Positions 1 to 8,942 of a stretch of DNA of 43,082 nt are shown in pieces. Position numbers and translations under genes: made by a program. The stretch comes from Rhodospirillaceae bacterium (lineage in GTDB: Bacteria > Pseudomonadota > Alphaproteobacteria > MPNO01 > UBA2964). Position 1 is the first letter of the stretch. Each line of letters opens with the position of its first letter. Below the pieces are notes generated by a model. That model searched no databases, had not been told where the DNA came from, and saw only the letters and a program-made list of their open reading frames with translations. Location of the stretch: contig PATI01000051.1 of NCBI GenBank assembly GCA_002712335.1, forward strand, positions 11,178-54,259, given 5' to 3'.

Positions 1-33
1 AATTAACAAATAAAGTTTTTATTTTAAGGTGGT

Positions 34-1104
34 TCAACCCGTTAATACATTCTCACGCAAAAGTTTGATTGCCTCCCCATAGTTTGGTCCAAGCTTCGCC
101 AAACACACCTGTCCAAAATTTAACCGTTGTGCATCCTCCATTAATCCCAGTATCTGGTCTTTGCATTCATCTGGTTCTCCTACCACGAAACAGCTTTTCA
201 CTGCTTCATCAGGTATTATCTCTGCAACTTGTGAGACTGTTGCTCCATTACTGAACGCCTCATCAACAGCTTTAACCAGGTTGGGTTCAACGAAATTTAT
301 TTGGAACTCGTCATCGGTGAAGCCCATCTGTTTCAAAGATATCAACATGTGGCTTACATACGGTTTGGCAAATTGAAATGCCGCATTCCGGTCACTCGAT
401 ATTGATACGTTTAACTCGCAGGTATCATATTGTGCGTTATTGGGTTGAAACTCTGATGAGAGCTTACGCGGCTGTTCAAGCATAGCTGCAAGGCGTCCGG
501 TCCGAACAAGCGGAATATAATATCCCCCTATCAATATGCCATCCATGATTCGCGCGGCAATTTTCAAAATCCGCGGACCATTGCCCCCAGAATAAAACCT
601 TACTGGTGACCGTGGTTCAAACTCCAATTTGAATTCCCAATCGGGGTTCAGATGAAAATAAGAACCAATATTAGGGTAGTCTTTATAGTTTATTGTACTT
701 CCGGATAGGAGAGCTTTGATCGAAGAAACTGTTTCCTTGACCGCAGCTAGAGGTTTAACTGCTTCTACTTGGTTTCCAGCAATAGCGTGTGCTCCCCTAG
801 CAATGCCGATGCTAAACTCCCTTCCGTCAGTCAATTCGGTTATCGTTGCGATGCTGTCTGCCAAGTCAACCGGATTACGAAAGTAGGGTACAAGAATAGC
901 AGTCCCGAGCTTTATAGGTACCTTAGCTGCAATAGAAGCCAATACAACAAATATATTACGGTGACATAGATTATCATTGACCCAGACTTGGTCAAAACCA
1001 TGTTGATGCGCTGTTTCGGCTAGCCCAATGACTTGCGGTAATGTATAGTCATTGGCGATATGTAGAGTAAATTGGAGACCTATATCTCCATCGAAATGTT
1101 TCAT
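34..1104 (-). CDS. Luciferase-like (LLM class) flavin-dependent monooxygenase/oxidoreductase
   Basis: A 356-residue TIM-barrel flavoenzyme of the bacterial luciferase / methylene-H4MPT reductase superfamily. The N-terminal barrel pattern is clear: a GLQF-type first strand near residues 9-12, AETAHQHGFDQVWV at about 29-42, a LGTAILVPYFRNP segment near 67-79, and GREFSIGIARG near 93-103, which is the usual flavin-side loop. The length is normal for the family. The start ATG shares one base with the TAA stop of the upstream SGNH hydrolase, so the two are translationally coupled. It is the last gene of a three-gene minus-strand unit. FMN versus F420 use and the substrate cannot be told from sequence; relatives oxidise or reduce small organic compounds. 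Family call secure, function open. Confidence 0.87.
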   Translation of the reverse strand: MKHFDGDIGLQFTLHIANDYTLPQVIGLAETAHQHGFDQVWVNDNLCHRNIFVVLASIAAKVPIKLGTAILVPYFRNPVDLADSIATITELTDGREFSIGIARGAHAIAGNQVEAVKPLAAVKETVSSIKALLSGSTINYKDYPNIGSYFHLNPDWEFKLEFEPRSPVRFYSGGNGPRILKIAARIMDGILIGGYYIPLVRTGRLAAMLEQPRKLSSEFQPNNAQYDTCELNVSISSDRNAAFQFAKPYVSHMLISLKQMGFTDDEFQINFVEPNLVKAVDEAFSNGATVSQVAEIIPDEAVKSCFVVGEPDECKDQILGLMEDAQRLNFGQVCLAKLGPNYGEAIKLLRENVLTG

Positions 1105-2363
1105 TAGTTCTGTTTTCCCACAAGTTCATCTATATTAACAGCCATACCCATCGCCTGATATCCAATACGGTTAGGGTGTAATAGATCACCCGGACCGCCA
1201 ATAGAAGAGTTGGGCACCATTTCAGGTCTTAGTTGACCATCATTAATGTCAATGGTCACTTCGTCGAAATCAATAATACCATCGAAAATGTCTGTAGAAC
1301 GGACCCGGTCGTTGAAAGTCCTACGATGCTTGTCAACGGTTCGTCGTCCGTGGCCACTTGTTGTCGCATTGAGCGCTGAAGTTAGAGTTGAACCAATAAC
1401 CCTTACACCAGGGATCTTCTGACGCATAATCTTTACCCCTTGGTTGATTCCATCAAATATGTCATCAGATGAAGCGTTACTAAAGCCTAAATCGTTAATT
1501 CCTTCGAGCCAAATTACAGTGGATATACCCGACATGCTTATGACGTCGCGATCCAAACGGTCTAGGGCAGAAATTCCTCCCAGACGATCTTCTGGAACGG
1601 TATCTCCTTGGGGCCCAAGAATTTGATTGCCGCCAATGCCTTGGTTTATTAAAGAGACCCTGTTTCCATATTTTGCGTTAAGTCTTCTTGCAACGACATC
1701 TGGCCAGCGGTCGTAGCCATTGATCGTAGAGCCCGACCCGTCAGAAATTGAGTCACCAAAAACCAAAATGACTTTTGAAGGTTTATCCATTTTCATGTCC
1801 AGAGCATCAAGGAAAAACCATGAGGTTGTAGAGTAGGGGAAGGCTATTTCTTCTTCGGAGGCACAAAAGTCCCCTGAATTTTGATGAGATAAATAAGAGG
1901 TCTGCAGGGCTTTTGCATGGTAGGTCATGGGTCCACTCCGGCCGTTAATGTGGAAGCTGACCGCTAGTTTTTGTCCTGCCAAGAGTGGATCTTCCGCATT
2001 TTTTATAAAGTCCAATTCAACCGGATCGCTGGTATGCCAATGGCCGGCTGGTATGGTTACTTTTTCTGAACCATTAAAACTCACTTGCCGATTAGATTGC
2101 GGAAATACTGCGCTACTCATTAACTGTTGACCAACGAAAACACTTTCAAAGTTTATGGGCATCGTTCCGTGTGCGTTAGATAGACGTATGCGGGCTTGTG
2201 TACCCCAGATATCAGGTCGAACAATCATACGAAAAGACTGACTGTAGGCACCTTGGTCTGGATTCGGGAAAACACTGGAAAGGTCAGGCTGTGCAGTTTC
2301 TCGGCCGTGAGGATATGGGCCTTGTGCGGATGCCGTCCATGCCGTTGCCCAGTTTTCTGACAT
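1104..2363 (-). CDS. SGNH/GDSL-family hydrolase with N-terminal beta domain
   Basis: A 419-residue esterase-type hydrolase. Residues about 1-195 form a beta-rich N-terminal region, and the catalytic SGNH domain follows: FGDSISDGSG at 202-211 (nucleophile Ser205), GIGGN at 242-246, GIND at 288-291 and DLLHPN at 393-398 (Asp393, His396). All four SGNH blocks are intact, so it should be an active ester hydrolase acting on acyl or acetyl esters. No signal peptide is visible; the N-terminus (MSENWATAWTAS) resembles mature SGNH enzymes, so it is probably cytoplasmic. It lies 12 bases downstream of the alpha/beta hydrolase and overlaps the following LLM gene by one base. Two hydrolases coupled to a flavin monooxygenase suggest stepwise processing of an ester-bearing compound, which is an inference. 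Confidence 0.88.
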   Translation of the reverse strand: MSENWATAWTASAQGPYPHGRETAQPDLSSVFPNPDQGAYSQSFRMIVRPDIWGTQARIRLSNAHGTMPINFESVFVGQQLMSSAVFPQSNRQVSFNGSEKVTIPAGHWHTSDPVELDFIKNAEDPLLAGQKLAVSFHINGRSGPMTYHAKALQTSYLSHQNSGDFCASEEEIAFPYSTTSWFFLDALDMKMDKPSKVILVFGDSISDGSGSTINGYDRWPDVVARRLNAKYGNRVSLINQGIGGNQILGPQGDTVPEDRLGGISALDRLDRDVISMSGISTVIWLEGINDLGFSNASSDDIFDGINQGVKIMRQKIPGVRVIGSTLTSALNATTSGHGRRTVDKHRRTFNDRVRSTDIFDGIIDFDEVTIDINDGQLRPEMVPNSSIGGPGDLLHPNRIGYQAMGMAVNIDELVGKQN

Positions 2364-2375
2364 AATTTATCTCTT

Positions 2376-3617
2376 TCAGTAGGGTGTTGGATGCATCACA
2401 CCTTTGCTATCAACGAGTATTCTTTCTGATAGAACAGGCTTGTCATCTATTCTGTCGCGAAGCCAATCATAGACTAAGCTTTCTCGATCTTCGCCTAGTT
2501 CACCAGATGCTGCATTAGCCATGCTGTGGTCAGCATCCTGATAAACCACCAGTCTTTTCGGCGACTCAATTAATTCAAATAATTCGTAAGTATAATGGAT
2601 AGGAGATAGTTGGTCGGCCTCGCCAGCAACAATCATATAGGGGCTGACGATTTCCTTTGCTATTTTTCGTAAGTCAAACTCTTTACGAAATTCATCGAAG
2701 GCATTTTCATCCTCGTATCCCGCCATAAACATGAAACGAACCTTGAAAGTTGGCGAAGCTGTGTTGAAAATCGTATCGCATCCTGGTTCTTGGCATACTC
2801 CGGTGCCACAGTACCCTTTTATCTTATTTTTTAGACCTGCAGCTGCAACGGTTCCATAGTATGTTCCAAAACTTGAACCACGAATAACGATGCGTTCACC
2901 ATCAATCTCATTTCGGGCAGTGAGCCAGTTTATGGCTGTTTCTGCGGCCTCGGAAAAATTGTCAGATGAAATTGTGACACCTCGGTTCCGGGTTTCCCCT
3001 TGCCCTGGCCCGTCGAGGGCAAGTACGGCCATGCCTCTTTTTAGTGCAGAATCACCGTGCAACGAGACCATATTTTCTTTACTGCCATCCATACCGCCAA
3101 TGTGAAGAATACAAGGGAAGGGGCCATCTTTCGCCGGGTTGGAAGGTAAATGTAAAAAGGCCGAAAGGGCGGTGCCCTTGTAGGGGATATCTATGCGTTC
3201 AACGGGGTGAGGGGCGTAAGCTATGAATTTATCATAGCATGAAATCATTTTACTTTCCCATTTCAGATCTTCTTCGTTGATATCAAAGTACGGCCACTGG
3301 GCGGAGGCATAGAGTAGTGAAGCAATAAAGTAGTTTTCATAGGCTGATACAAATCGACCTTCTTCTTCAAAGGCGCGAGCGATTTTTTCGCGCCGACTTC
3401 CCTCCCGGGCAAATTCGGGGCCAATATCATCAAATTTTTTCATTTTGGCGCCTGCCCTCCGAAATGATGCTACACCGGATGTTCCTCCGCGGCTTCCTTT
3501 ACCACCGAGGCGTCCCTGGTCCCATTCGGGGCCGACAGTCTTAATTACCGAGTCTAAAAGCCAGCGTTGTTCTCGCCATCGTTTAGTGCGGTTTTCCATA
3601 CGTGCCGTCTTCTGCAT
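2376..3617 (-). CDS. Alpha/beta hydrolase, 2,6-dihydroxypseudooxynicotine-hydrolase/FrsA-like
   Basis: A 413-residue protein with a helical N-terminal part (to about 140) and an alpha/beta-hydrolase core. The core shows the oxyanion segment HIGGMDGSK (172-180), LDGPGQGET (201-209), nucleophile elbow GSSFG (247-251, Ser249), acid Asp335 in AGEADQLSP and His364 in DADHSM. This architecture matches the family containing 2,6-dihydroxypseudooxynicotine hydrolase, a C-C bond hydrolase of nicotine breakdown, and FrsA-like proteins. The catalytic triad is complete. The ATG is preceded by AGGGGG at good spacing. Residues 35-55 are unusually Gly/Arg/Ser-rich and may be a disordered insert. It heads the minus-strand unit with the SGNH and LLM genes and diverges from the amidase. 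C-C hydrolase versus esterase activity is not decidable. Confidence 0.85.
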   Translation of the reverse strand: MQKTARMENRTKRWREQRWLLDSVIKTVGPEWDQGRLGGKGSRGGTSGVASFRRAGAKMKKFDDIGPEFAREGSRREKIARAFEEEGRFVSAYENYFIASLLYASAQWPYFDINEEDLKWESKMISCYDKFIAYAPHPVERIDIPYKGTALSAFLHLPSNPAKDGPFPCILHIGGMDGSKENMVSLHGDSALKRGMAVLALDGPGQGETRNRGVTISSDNFSEAAETAINWLTARNEIDGERIVIRGSSFGTYYGTVAAAGLKNKIKGYCGTGVCQEPGCDTIFNTASPTFKVRFMFMAGYEDENAFDEFRKEFDLRKIAKEIVSPYMIVAGEADQLSPIHYTYELFELIESPKRLVVYQDADHSMANAASGELGEDRESLVYDWLRDRIDDKPVLSERILVDSKGVMHPTPY

Positions 3618-3747
3618 TTATTCCCCCTTTTAATCAATTGCTTTTGAAGCGTAAGGTAAATATTACCAAGGTCAATACTGAGGACATACGGCCAGTTTGA
3701 TATTTGTTTTTGAAAGGGATTATCATTGAATAATACTAAAATAATCA

Positions 3748-3759
3748 AATTGATCAATT
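3748..3759. promoter_or_regulatory. 12-bp perfect palindrome in a divergent intergenic region (candidate operator)
   Basis: AATTGATCAATT is an exact 12-bp palindrome in the 232-base gap between the divergent hydrolase (3617, -) and amidase (3850, +). It lies about 90 bases from the amidase start. A symmetric site in a shared divergent promoter region is a plausible regulator-binding site, but A+T-rich palindromes also arise by chance. A nearby GGTAA-3-TTACC inverted repeat occurs around 3655-3667. No -35/-10 pair is convincing by eye. Confidence 0.3.
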
Positions 3760-3849
3760 AACCAGAAGTTTTTCGGTATGATAATATGGCGGTTTTTAGA
3801 CGACTAAAATATTTGAACTTCATAAAAAAGATTCGTACAGGGGGTAGAG

Positions 3850-5187
3850 ATGGTGCCAACGAGAAAATCTTATAGAGAAAGACATAAAGAACTTGACGCA
3901 GGTACGTATAAACCCAGTGATTTCTTAGAAGAGTGTTTGGAAAATATCTACGAATTGGAGAAGGATATAGGCGCGTTTGTTGCAACAGATGAAGAAGGGG
4001 CACGCAAAGCAGCCGAGGCATCTAATAAACGTTGGCGAACCGGAAATATCCTCTCGTTAGTTGATGGTATGCCTCTTTGTGTAAAAGATATAATGGAGAC
4101 AGCATCGATGCCGACCCAGCAGGGCTCCGATCTTTTTGTTGGTTGGTCGGGAGGCAGAGATTGTGCAGCTGTATCTGCCCTAAAAGAAGCAGGGGCAATT
4201 ATCTATGCAAAAGCGGTGACCACCGAATTTGCGGCGCAGCCCGCAAGGGAGACTCGCAACCCATGGGATTTGAGCAGGACGCCTGGTGGATCAAGTAGTG
4301 GAACTGCCGCCTCTGTTGCTGCAGGCATGTTACCTGGAGGACTTGGCACGCAAGGCTTAGGTTCGACGCTGCGACCTGCAAGCTTTTGTGGTGTATTTGC
4401 TTTTAAACCCAGCTTTGGCGGAATAAATCGAGGCGGAAGTTTTGATACAATAAGCCAGAGCAGCAGTAGTACCATGGCCGCGACCCTAGAAGAAACTTGG
4501 GAAATTGCGCGGGCAATTACGGCTCGTGTGGGCGGAGATCCTGGATTTTTTGGAGTAACTGGATCCATGGAAGCTCCGGACGCACAATTACCTATTCGAG
4601 TTGCTATTCTAAAGACCGAAGGTTGGGACCGGACAGAGGAAGACGCAAAGTTGGCCTTAGAAAACTCCAGAGTAAAACTAGAAGCTGCTGGTGTTAAGGT
4701 AATTGATAGCCAATCCAGTGACACTGTTGATGAATTAGAGCGTCACCTAATTGGATTAGTAGAGTTATCCGGAGGCCTAAATAATTGGGACTTCCGGTGG
4801 CCGTTAAATACTTATGCCCGAGATATGGATCGAGAAAAGCTAAGCGCAGAAGCTCGAGAAAGACTTAGCCAAGCAGAGGCTATGACGCATGGGGACTATC
4901 AGGCACTTTTAAAACAGAGAGAGGATCTTAGATTGTTTTATGCTGCACTAAAAAATGAATTTGATGTTTGTGTAACATTGTCAGCACCGGGGCCCGCTCC
5001 TGTAGGTTTGAAGTGGACTGGCGATGCCGTTTATGCTGTTCCCTCCTCTGTTTTGGGTACACCTTCCTTTTCTCTACCGATATTGAAGTCAAACGGTTTA
5101 CCGCTTGGTCTGCAGGTTATGGGATTTTCAGACCAAGATGAAAATGCGTTTGCAGCGGCAAGGGGTATATTAAATGTATTGCTATAG
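3850..5187 (+). CDS. Amidase (amidase-signature family)
   Basis: A 445-residue amidase-signature hydrolase that would cleave a carboxamide to acid and ammonia. The Ser-cisSer-Lys triad is visible: Lys79 in CVKDIMET, cis-Ser148 in GGSSSG, and nucleophile Ser172 in GLGSTLRPASFCG, with the family's usual 24-residue spacing between the serines. The nucleophile loop reads GTQGLGSTLRP instead of the commoner GTDTGGSIRIP, so substrate preference may differ. The start ATG follows a GGGGGTAG ribosome site. It is monocistronic as far as can be seen. With the neighbouring hydrolases it may process amide intermediates of N-heterocycle breakdown; that role is inferred. Confidence 0.9.
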   Translation: MVPTRKSYRERHKELDAGTYKPSDFLEECLENIYELEKDIGAFVATDEEGARKAAEASNKRWRTGNILSLVDGMPLCVKDIMETASMPTQQGSDLFVGWSGGRDCAAVSALKEAGAIIYAKAVTTEFAAQPARETRNPWDLSRTPGGSSSGTAASVAAGMLPGGLGTQGLGSTLRPASFCGVFAFKPSFGGINRGGSFDTISQSSSSTMAATLEETWEIARAITARVGGDPGFFGVTGSMEAPDAQLPIRVAILKTEGWDRTEEDAKLALENSRVKLEAAGVKVIDSQSSDTVDELERHLIGLVELSGGLNNWDFRWPLNTYARDMDREKLSAEARERLSQAEAMTHGDYQALLKQREDLRLFYAALKNEFDVCVTLSAPGPAPVGLKWTGDAVYAVPSSVLGTPSFSLPILKSNGLPLGLQVMGFSDQDENAFAAARGILNVLL

Positions 5188-5651
5188 GTTTCCAATTACT
5201 TTTCCATTGCCGCAGTTAATTCTTATACAAGCCTTAATTTAAGGTCTCGTTCCTAAAATTAATACAGATTAAGGACTAAATATCTGAATTTTATACCGCA
5301 ATTTCTCCGGTTTTATGAAAATGTTTTATTGTGAGCCGGAAAAACTTGGGTGTGGATAAAAAGTACTAGATTAAAGCCATAAAAGTGGTAATTATTTTTT
5401 TATTAACTGGCTTTAAGTAATTATACATCGAATATCCACAGGATTTGCCACAAAGAACAAAATTTTGTCTTTTACAAGAAACTTTTATTTTAAGAGATTT
5501 GTTCACCAATAAATTAAAATATTTTTAAGAATTGTCTAGTTTATGGTCTTGCTCATTCACTGTTAAGTGTCTTAAATATATATTAACTGATTAAATTTTA
5601 AACCAGTATCCATTGTGGGTGGAAAAACATTCATAGTGGTTAGGAGTTATA
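5188..5651. other. 464-base A+T-rich intergenic region upstream of the tandem tctC genes
   Basis: There is no convincing coding region here. It is strongly A+T-rich and contains a 9-bp perfect inverted repeat, TTAAAGCCA at 5371-5379 and TGGCTTTAA at 5408-5416, with a 28-base loop. A weak sigma70-like pair, TTGCTC (5549-5554) and TAAATA (5573-5578) with an 18-base spacer, could drive the first binding-protein gene. The region is long for this compact genome, so it probably holds the promoter and long leader of the 5652 gene. Confidence 0.4.
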
Positions 5652-6674
5652 ATGACAAAATACACTTTACCGATGATTGCCGCTTTGGCGCTGATAGCAG
5701 TTCCAGTAAAGGCAGATAAACTTACGGAGATTTACAAGGGAGAGAGAATTACAGTCACTATCCCTTACGGGCCCGGAGGTACATATGACAAATATGGCTC
5801 AAGTTTTTCAAATCATCTTGGGCGTCATATCCCCGGAAAACCAAATATGATTATGCAGTATATGCCTGGAGCAGGAGGGGCCAAAGCAATGAATTGGTTC
5901 TACAATGTCGCTCCAAAGGCAGGCCGGAACCTGATGGTTCCTCTGGACAATACCGTGGTTAATAAAGTCCTTAGGCCAAAAAAGATGCGATATGAGCCAA
6001 CGAAATTCACCTGGTTAGGGTCTTCAAACCAAACTAATGCCGTTATTGTAATTAGATCAGACAAAGGTATCAATAATATCCTCGACATGAGAAAAATCCC
6101 GGCAATTGGGTCTACGAGTGGAAAAAATTCAAGTACCTACATTTTTTGTATGCTGGCAGCGAAACTTTTAAACTTAAAACTAAAAATGGTGACAGGTTAT
6201 AAGGGCTCTTCTCGCTCGATTTTTGCTATTGAACAGGGAGAAGTTGATTTAACTGCACCTAATTGGTTGGCCTGGAGTTCCAAAGTTCCCCATTGGTTTG
6301 TAGGCAAGAAACCCTATGCAAAACCAATTTTACAAAACGGCTATTTCAAAGATCCAAACCTGCCAAACGTTCCCATGTTGACAGAGCTAGTTAAGCCAGA
6401 AGAGAAGCCGCTAGCAGCATTTTTGGCTTCGGCGGGTGTCTTGGGACGGGGTCTAGTACTGCCGCCGGGAGCGCCAAATTATCTGGTCAAGCCTCTTCGT
6501 GCTGCTTACGATAAAATGAATGCCGACAAGAGATTTCTTAAGGAATTAAAGAAACGAAAGCTGCGCCTCATGGCAAGTACGGGTGAGCAGGTGCAAAAAG
6601 TCGTTGCAACGGCAATGAAAAGCACTTCACCGGCAGTTGTAGCCAAGGTTAGGAAATTAGTATTCGGAAAATAA
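5652..6674 (+). CDS. TctC/Bug-type periplasmic carboxylate-binding protein, tandem copy 1
   Basis: A 340-residue solute-binding protein of the tripartite tricarboxylate transporter (TTT) family. A Sec signal peptide spans residues 1-21, with probable cleavage after VKA before DKLTEIY. The mature protein shows the TctC pattern YKGERITVTIPYGPGG (28-43) and QYMPGAGG (69-76), which build the carboxylate-binding loops. The ATG follows TTAGGAGT. It is a close paralogue of the next gene over its whole length, with many identical blocks such as TYDKYGSSFSNHLGR and PHWFVGK. It ends in its own strong terminator at 6702-6742. No tctA or tctB adjoins it; the only membrane components in the window are at 17463-19449. 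Ligand unknown; relatives bind di- and tricarboxylates or aromatic acids. Confidence 0.9.
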   Translation: MTKYTLPMIAALALIAVPVKADKLTEIYKGERITVTIPYGPGGTYDKYGSSFSNHLGRHIPGKPNMIMQYMPGAGGAKAMNWFYNVAPKAGRNLMVPLDNTVVNKVLRPKKMRYEPTKFTWLGSSNQTNAVIVIRSDKGINNILDMRKIPAIGSTSGKNSSTYIFCMLAAKLLNLKLKMVTGYKGSSRSIFAIEQGEVDLTAPNWLAWSSKVPHWFVGKKPYAKPILQNGYFKDPNLPNVPMLTELVKPEEKPLAAFLASAGVLGRGLVLPPGAPNYLVKPLRAAYDKMNADKRFLKELKKRKLRLMASTGEQVQKVVATAMKSTSPAVVAKVRKLVFGK

Positions 6675-6701
6675 TAATCTAAAATTAATAATTTTCTTTT
6701 G

Positions 6702-6742
6702 AGGGCGTATGCGCTATTAAGCACATACGCCCTTTTTTTTTT
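6702..6742 (+). terminator. Rho-independent terminator after tctC copy 1
   Basis: A 14-base arm (AGGGCGTATGCGCT, 6702-6715), loop ATTA and complementary arm (AGCACATACGCCCT, 6720-6733) with one internal mismatch, followed by a run of T to 6742. It separates the two binding-protein genes into independent transcription units, or at least attenuates read-through. Confidence 0.93.
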
Positions 6743-6766
6743 GGTGTCTAGAAGTGTGGAGGTTAC

Positions 6767-7804
6767 ATGTTAAATAAAATTAAATTGGGTCTGCCGGTTG
6801 TATTGGCCGCGTCTATGGTTTTGACAACTGCAATGGCCAACGAATTGGGAGATCATTATAAGGGAAAAACAATAACAATAACTATTCCTTACGGTCCGGG
6901 GGGAACCTACGACAAGTATGGTTCAAGTTTTTCCAACCACCTCGGCAGGGAACTGCCAGGCAAACCGACAATTATTATGCAATATATGCCCGGAGCAGGT
7001 GGATCACGGGCGATGAACTGGTTCGCTAATATTGCTCCAAAACAAGGCTATAACTTGCTTGTTCCTCTTGATAATTCAATCGTTAACCAGCTTCTTCGTC
7101 CTAAAAAGATGAAGTATAACGCTAACGACTTTAGATGGTTGGGGTCATCAAACCAGACGAACTCTGTTATATGTATTAGAAGCGATAGTGGCATCAAACA
7201 TGTCTCTGATATGAAACGTATTAAGACAATAGCTTCTGTTACAGGTCCCGCTTCTAGTACTTTCTTATTCATAAGTCTTGCAGCGAAGTTGCTCGATTGG
7301 AAGGTACAGATCGTGGCAGGCTATAAGGGGTCATCACGTGCGATGTTTGCTGTAGAGCAAGGTGAGACGCAAATGACGGCGCCAAACTGGCTGGCTTGGG
7401 GCTCAAAAGTTCCACATTGGTTTGTAGGTAAAAATCCATTCGCCAGATGCATACTGCAAAATGGTTACGAACCAGATCCAGCTAGCGCTATGAAAGGTGT
7501 ACCGATGCTTACTGATCTGATTAAGCCTGATGAGAAACCATTGGCCTTATTCTTGGCATCTGCCGGACCATTGGGACGTGGGTTGGTGTTGCCACCCGGT
7601 GCTCCAAAGCGTTTGGTTGCACCGCTACGCGCTGCTTATGATAGAATGAATAAGTCAAAGAAGTTTCTCGCTGAACTTAAAAAACGGAAGCTAAGGCTTA
7701 TTCCTACTAGCGGTAAGGACATTCAGAAGATGGTGGCTAATACTCTTAAGTCAGCATCTCCTGCTGTTATAAAACGAGCTCGTAAAATAATTTACGGTAA
7801 GTGA
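6767..7804 (+). CDS. TctC/Bug-type periplasmic carboxylate-binding protein, tandem copy 2
   Basis: A 345-residue TTT-family binding protein and close paralogue of the preceding gene. A signal peptide covers residues 1-24 (cleavage after TTAMA before NELGDHY). IPYGPGGTYDKYG and QYMPGAGG are conserved with copy 1. Divergent stretches occur around residues 130-165 and 235-250, where this copy carries a short extra segment, consistent with altered ligand contacts. The ATG is preceded by GTGGAGG. A perfect terminator hairpin follows at 7824. Like copy 1 it has no adjacent membrane genes and could feed the TctAB encoded at 17463-19449 or one elsewhere. Duplication with later divergence is the simplest explanation. 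Confidence 0.9.
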   Translation: MLNKIKLGLPVVLAASMVLTTAMANELGDHYKGKTITITIPYGPGGTYDKYGSSFSNHLGRELPGKPTIIMQYMPGAGGSRAMNWFANIAPKQGYNLLVPLDNSIVNQLLRPKKMKYNANDFRWLGSSNQTNSVICIRSDSGIKHVSDMKRIKTIASVTGPASSTFLFISLAAKLLDWKVQIVAGYKGSSRAMFAVEQGETQMTAPNWLAWGSKVPHWFVGKNPFARCILQNGYEPDPASAMKGVPMLTDLIKPDEKPLALFLASAGPLGRGLVLPPGAPKRLVAPLRAAYDRMNKSKKFLAELKKRKLRLIPTSGKDIQKMVANTLKSASPAVIKRARKIIYGK

Positions 7805-7823
7805 TTTACCTAAATAAGGTTAG

Positions 7824-7853
7824 AAAGAGGCGGCCCTGAGGCCGCCTCTTTTT
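7824..7853. terminator. Strong terminator hairpin shared by convergent genes
   Basis: A perfect 12-bp stem, AAAGAGGCGGCC (7824-7835) with GGCCGCCTCTTT (7840-7851), and loop CTGA. A T run follows on the plus strand. The reverse strand has a shorter T run, so the hairpin probably ends both the tctC copy 2 transcript and the convergent Rieske operon. Confidence 0.9.
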
Positions 7854-7863
7854 ATGCTCAAAA

Positions 7864-8898
7864 TTAGAAGGTTACTTCTTCTGCCGCTAAACGTTTTAAG
7901 AGCCGCCTAGCTTCAAGTACTCCCGTGTCTGCCTGTAAATCGATTTCATTAGTTTCCGCTCTTAGTCTATCCTGCTGACCTTCAATAATAGTTATATCCT
8001 CATTAAAAGCATGCAGTGATGCTTCATAAATTTTACTTTCTTGCTCAGGTGTAAGACTTTCGGCTTTGTTAGCCATTACCCAAAAATATAGGGTGGTCTT
8101 ATCTGTTTCAGGCATAGCAAGATGTAAAGTGTGGCGATCCAAAAGAATATTCTCTGGTTTGGCGTTTCTGGCCCCGGTTCCAGTTTTAGCAGACCCAACT
8201 TGCAGCCAGATAAATCCAGGAGGGGTAAATTCAATCACTTGCCATCTGTCAACTTTTCCTGTGTAGCCAGTTACTGAAACATGGGCCGGTGCAGGTTCAA
8301 TATTTTCCATGGACCGAGTTACTCGCACGGAATTTTCCATCCGTTCAGTTTTGACAGTTGCTTGATCGGCGACGCCGGATGCTCCTATGGTTGATTTGTG
8401 AGCAAATGGAAGGTGGGTGACGTCCATGAGGTTATCAATTAAGAGACGATGGTCAAACCGACCGTAAAGACGTGCATAGCGTACGCGCCAGTTAGGTCTG
8501 TTGGCATAAGGAAAATTATAAGGCTCCACTGTAGACGATATTGCCGAATCTCCCATCCAAACAAAGATAAAACCTTGGTGATCTCGACACGGGTAAGATC
8601 TTATTTTAGCGCCCGGCGGTATTTTTTTTTGACTCGGTATGTGGATGCAATTTCCATCTCGGTTGTACTCAATCCCATGGTATCCGCATTGAAGGTTTTC
8701 ACCATTAATTACTCCAAGGGATAGGGGAGCTTGTCTATGCACACAACGATCTTCTAGGGCTCCAATTTTTCCGCTGGATGAACTTCGAAAAATGACAATG
8801 GGCTCGCCCATTATTGAAGAGGCGAGGGGCTGGTCAGTAACCTCCTCTGATAAACCGGCTACGTACCAGTGGTTTCTCAAGTATTGGGAATTATTCAT
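7864..8898 (-). CDS. Rieske [2Fe-2S] oxygenase, vanillate O-demethylase (VanA)-like
   Basis: A 344-residue oxygenase component from ATG at 8898; a TTG at 8922 would add eight residues. The Rieske cluster ligands are Cys52/His54 (CVH) and Cys71/His74 (CGYH). The mononuclear iron site follows as NLMDVTHLPFAH (156-167; Asp159, His162, His167). Size and layout match single-component-alpha enzymes such as VanA and dicamba demethylase, which oxidatively demethylate or hydroxylate aromatic substrates with electrons from a separate reductase. No reductase or ferredoxin gene is present in the window. It is the last gene of the minus-strand bicupin-EutA-ceramidase operon and converges on tctC copy 2. 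Substrate unknown. Confidence 0.88.
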   Translation of the reverse strand: MNNSQYLRNHWYVAGLSEEVTDQPLASSIMGEPIVIFRSSSSGKIGALEDRCVHRQAPLSLGVINGENLQCGYHGIEYNRDGNCIHIPSQKKIPPGAKIRSYPCRDHQGFIFVWMGDSAISSTVEPYNFPYANRPNWRVRYARLYGRFDHRLLIDNLMDVTHLPFAHKSTIGASGVADQATVKTERMENSVRVTRSMENIEPAPAHVSVTGYTGKVDRWQVIEFTPPGFIWLQVGSAKTGTGARNAKPENILLDRHTLHLAMPETDKTTLYFWVMANKAESLTPEQESKIYEASLHAFNEDITIIEGQQDRLRAETNEIDLQADTGVLEARRLLKRLAAEEVTF

Positions 8899-8942
8899 CT
8901 TTCTAAACCGTAATTTGCTCAAATATCATCGATACAAAGAAC

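Noticed and set aside
4203..4724. 173-codon open frame on the minus strand
   Set aside because: Antisense to the amidase core with intact catalytic motifs on the plus strand; no ribosome site.
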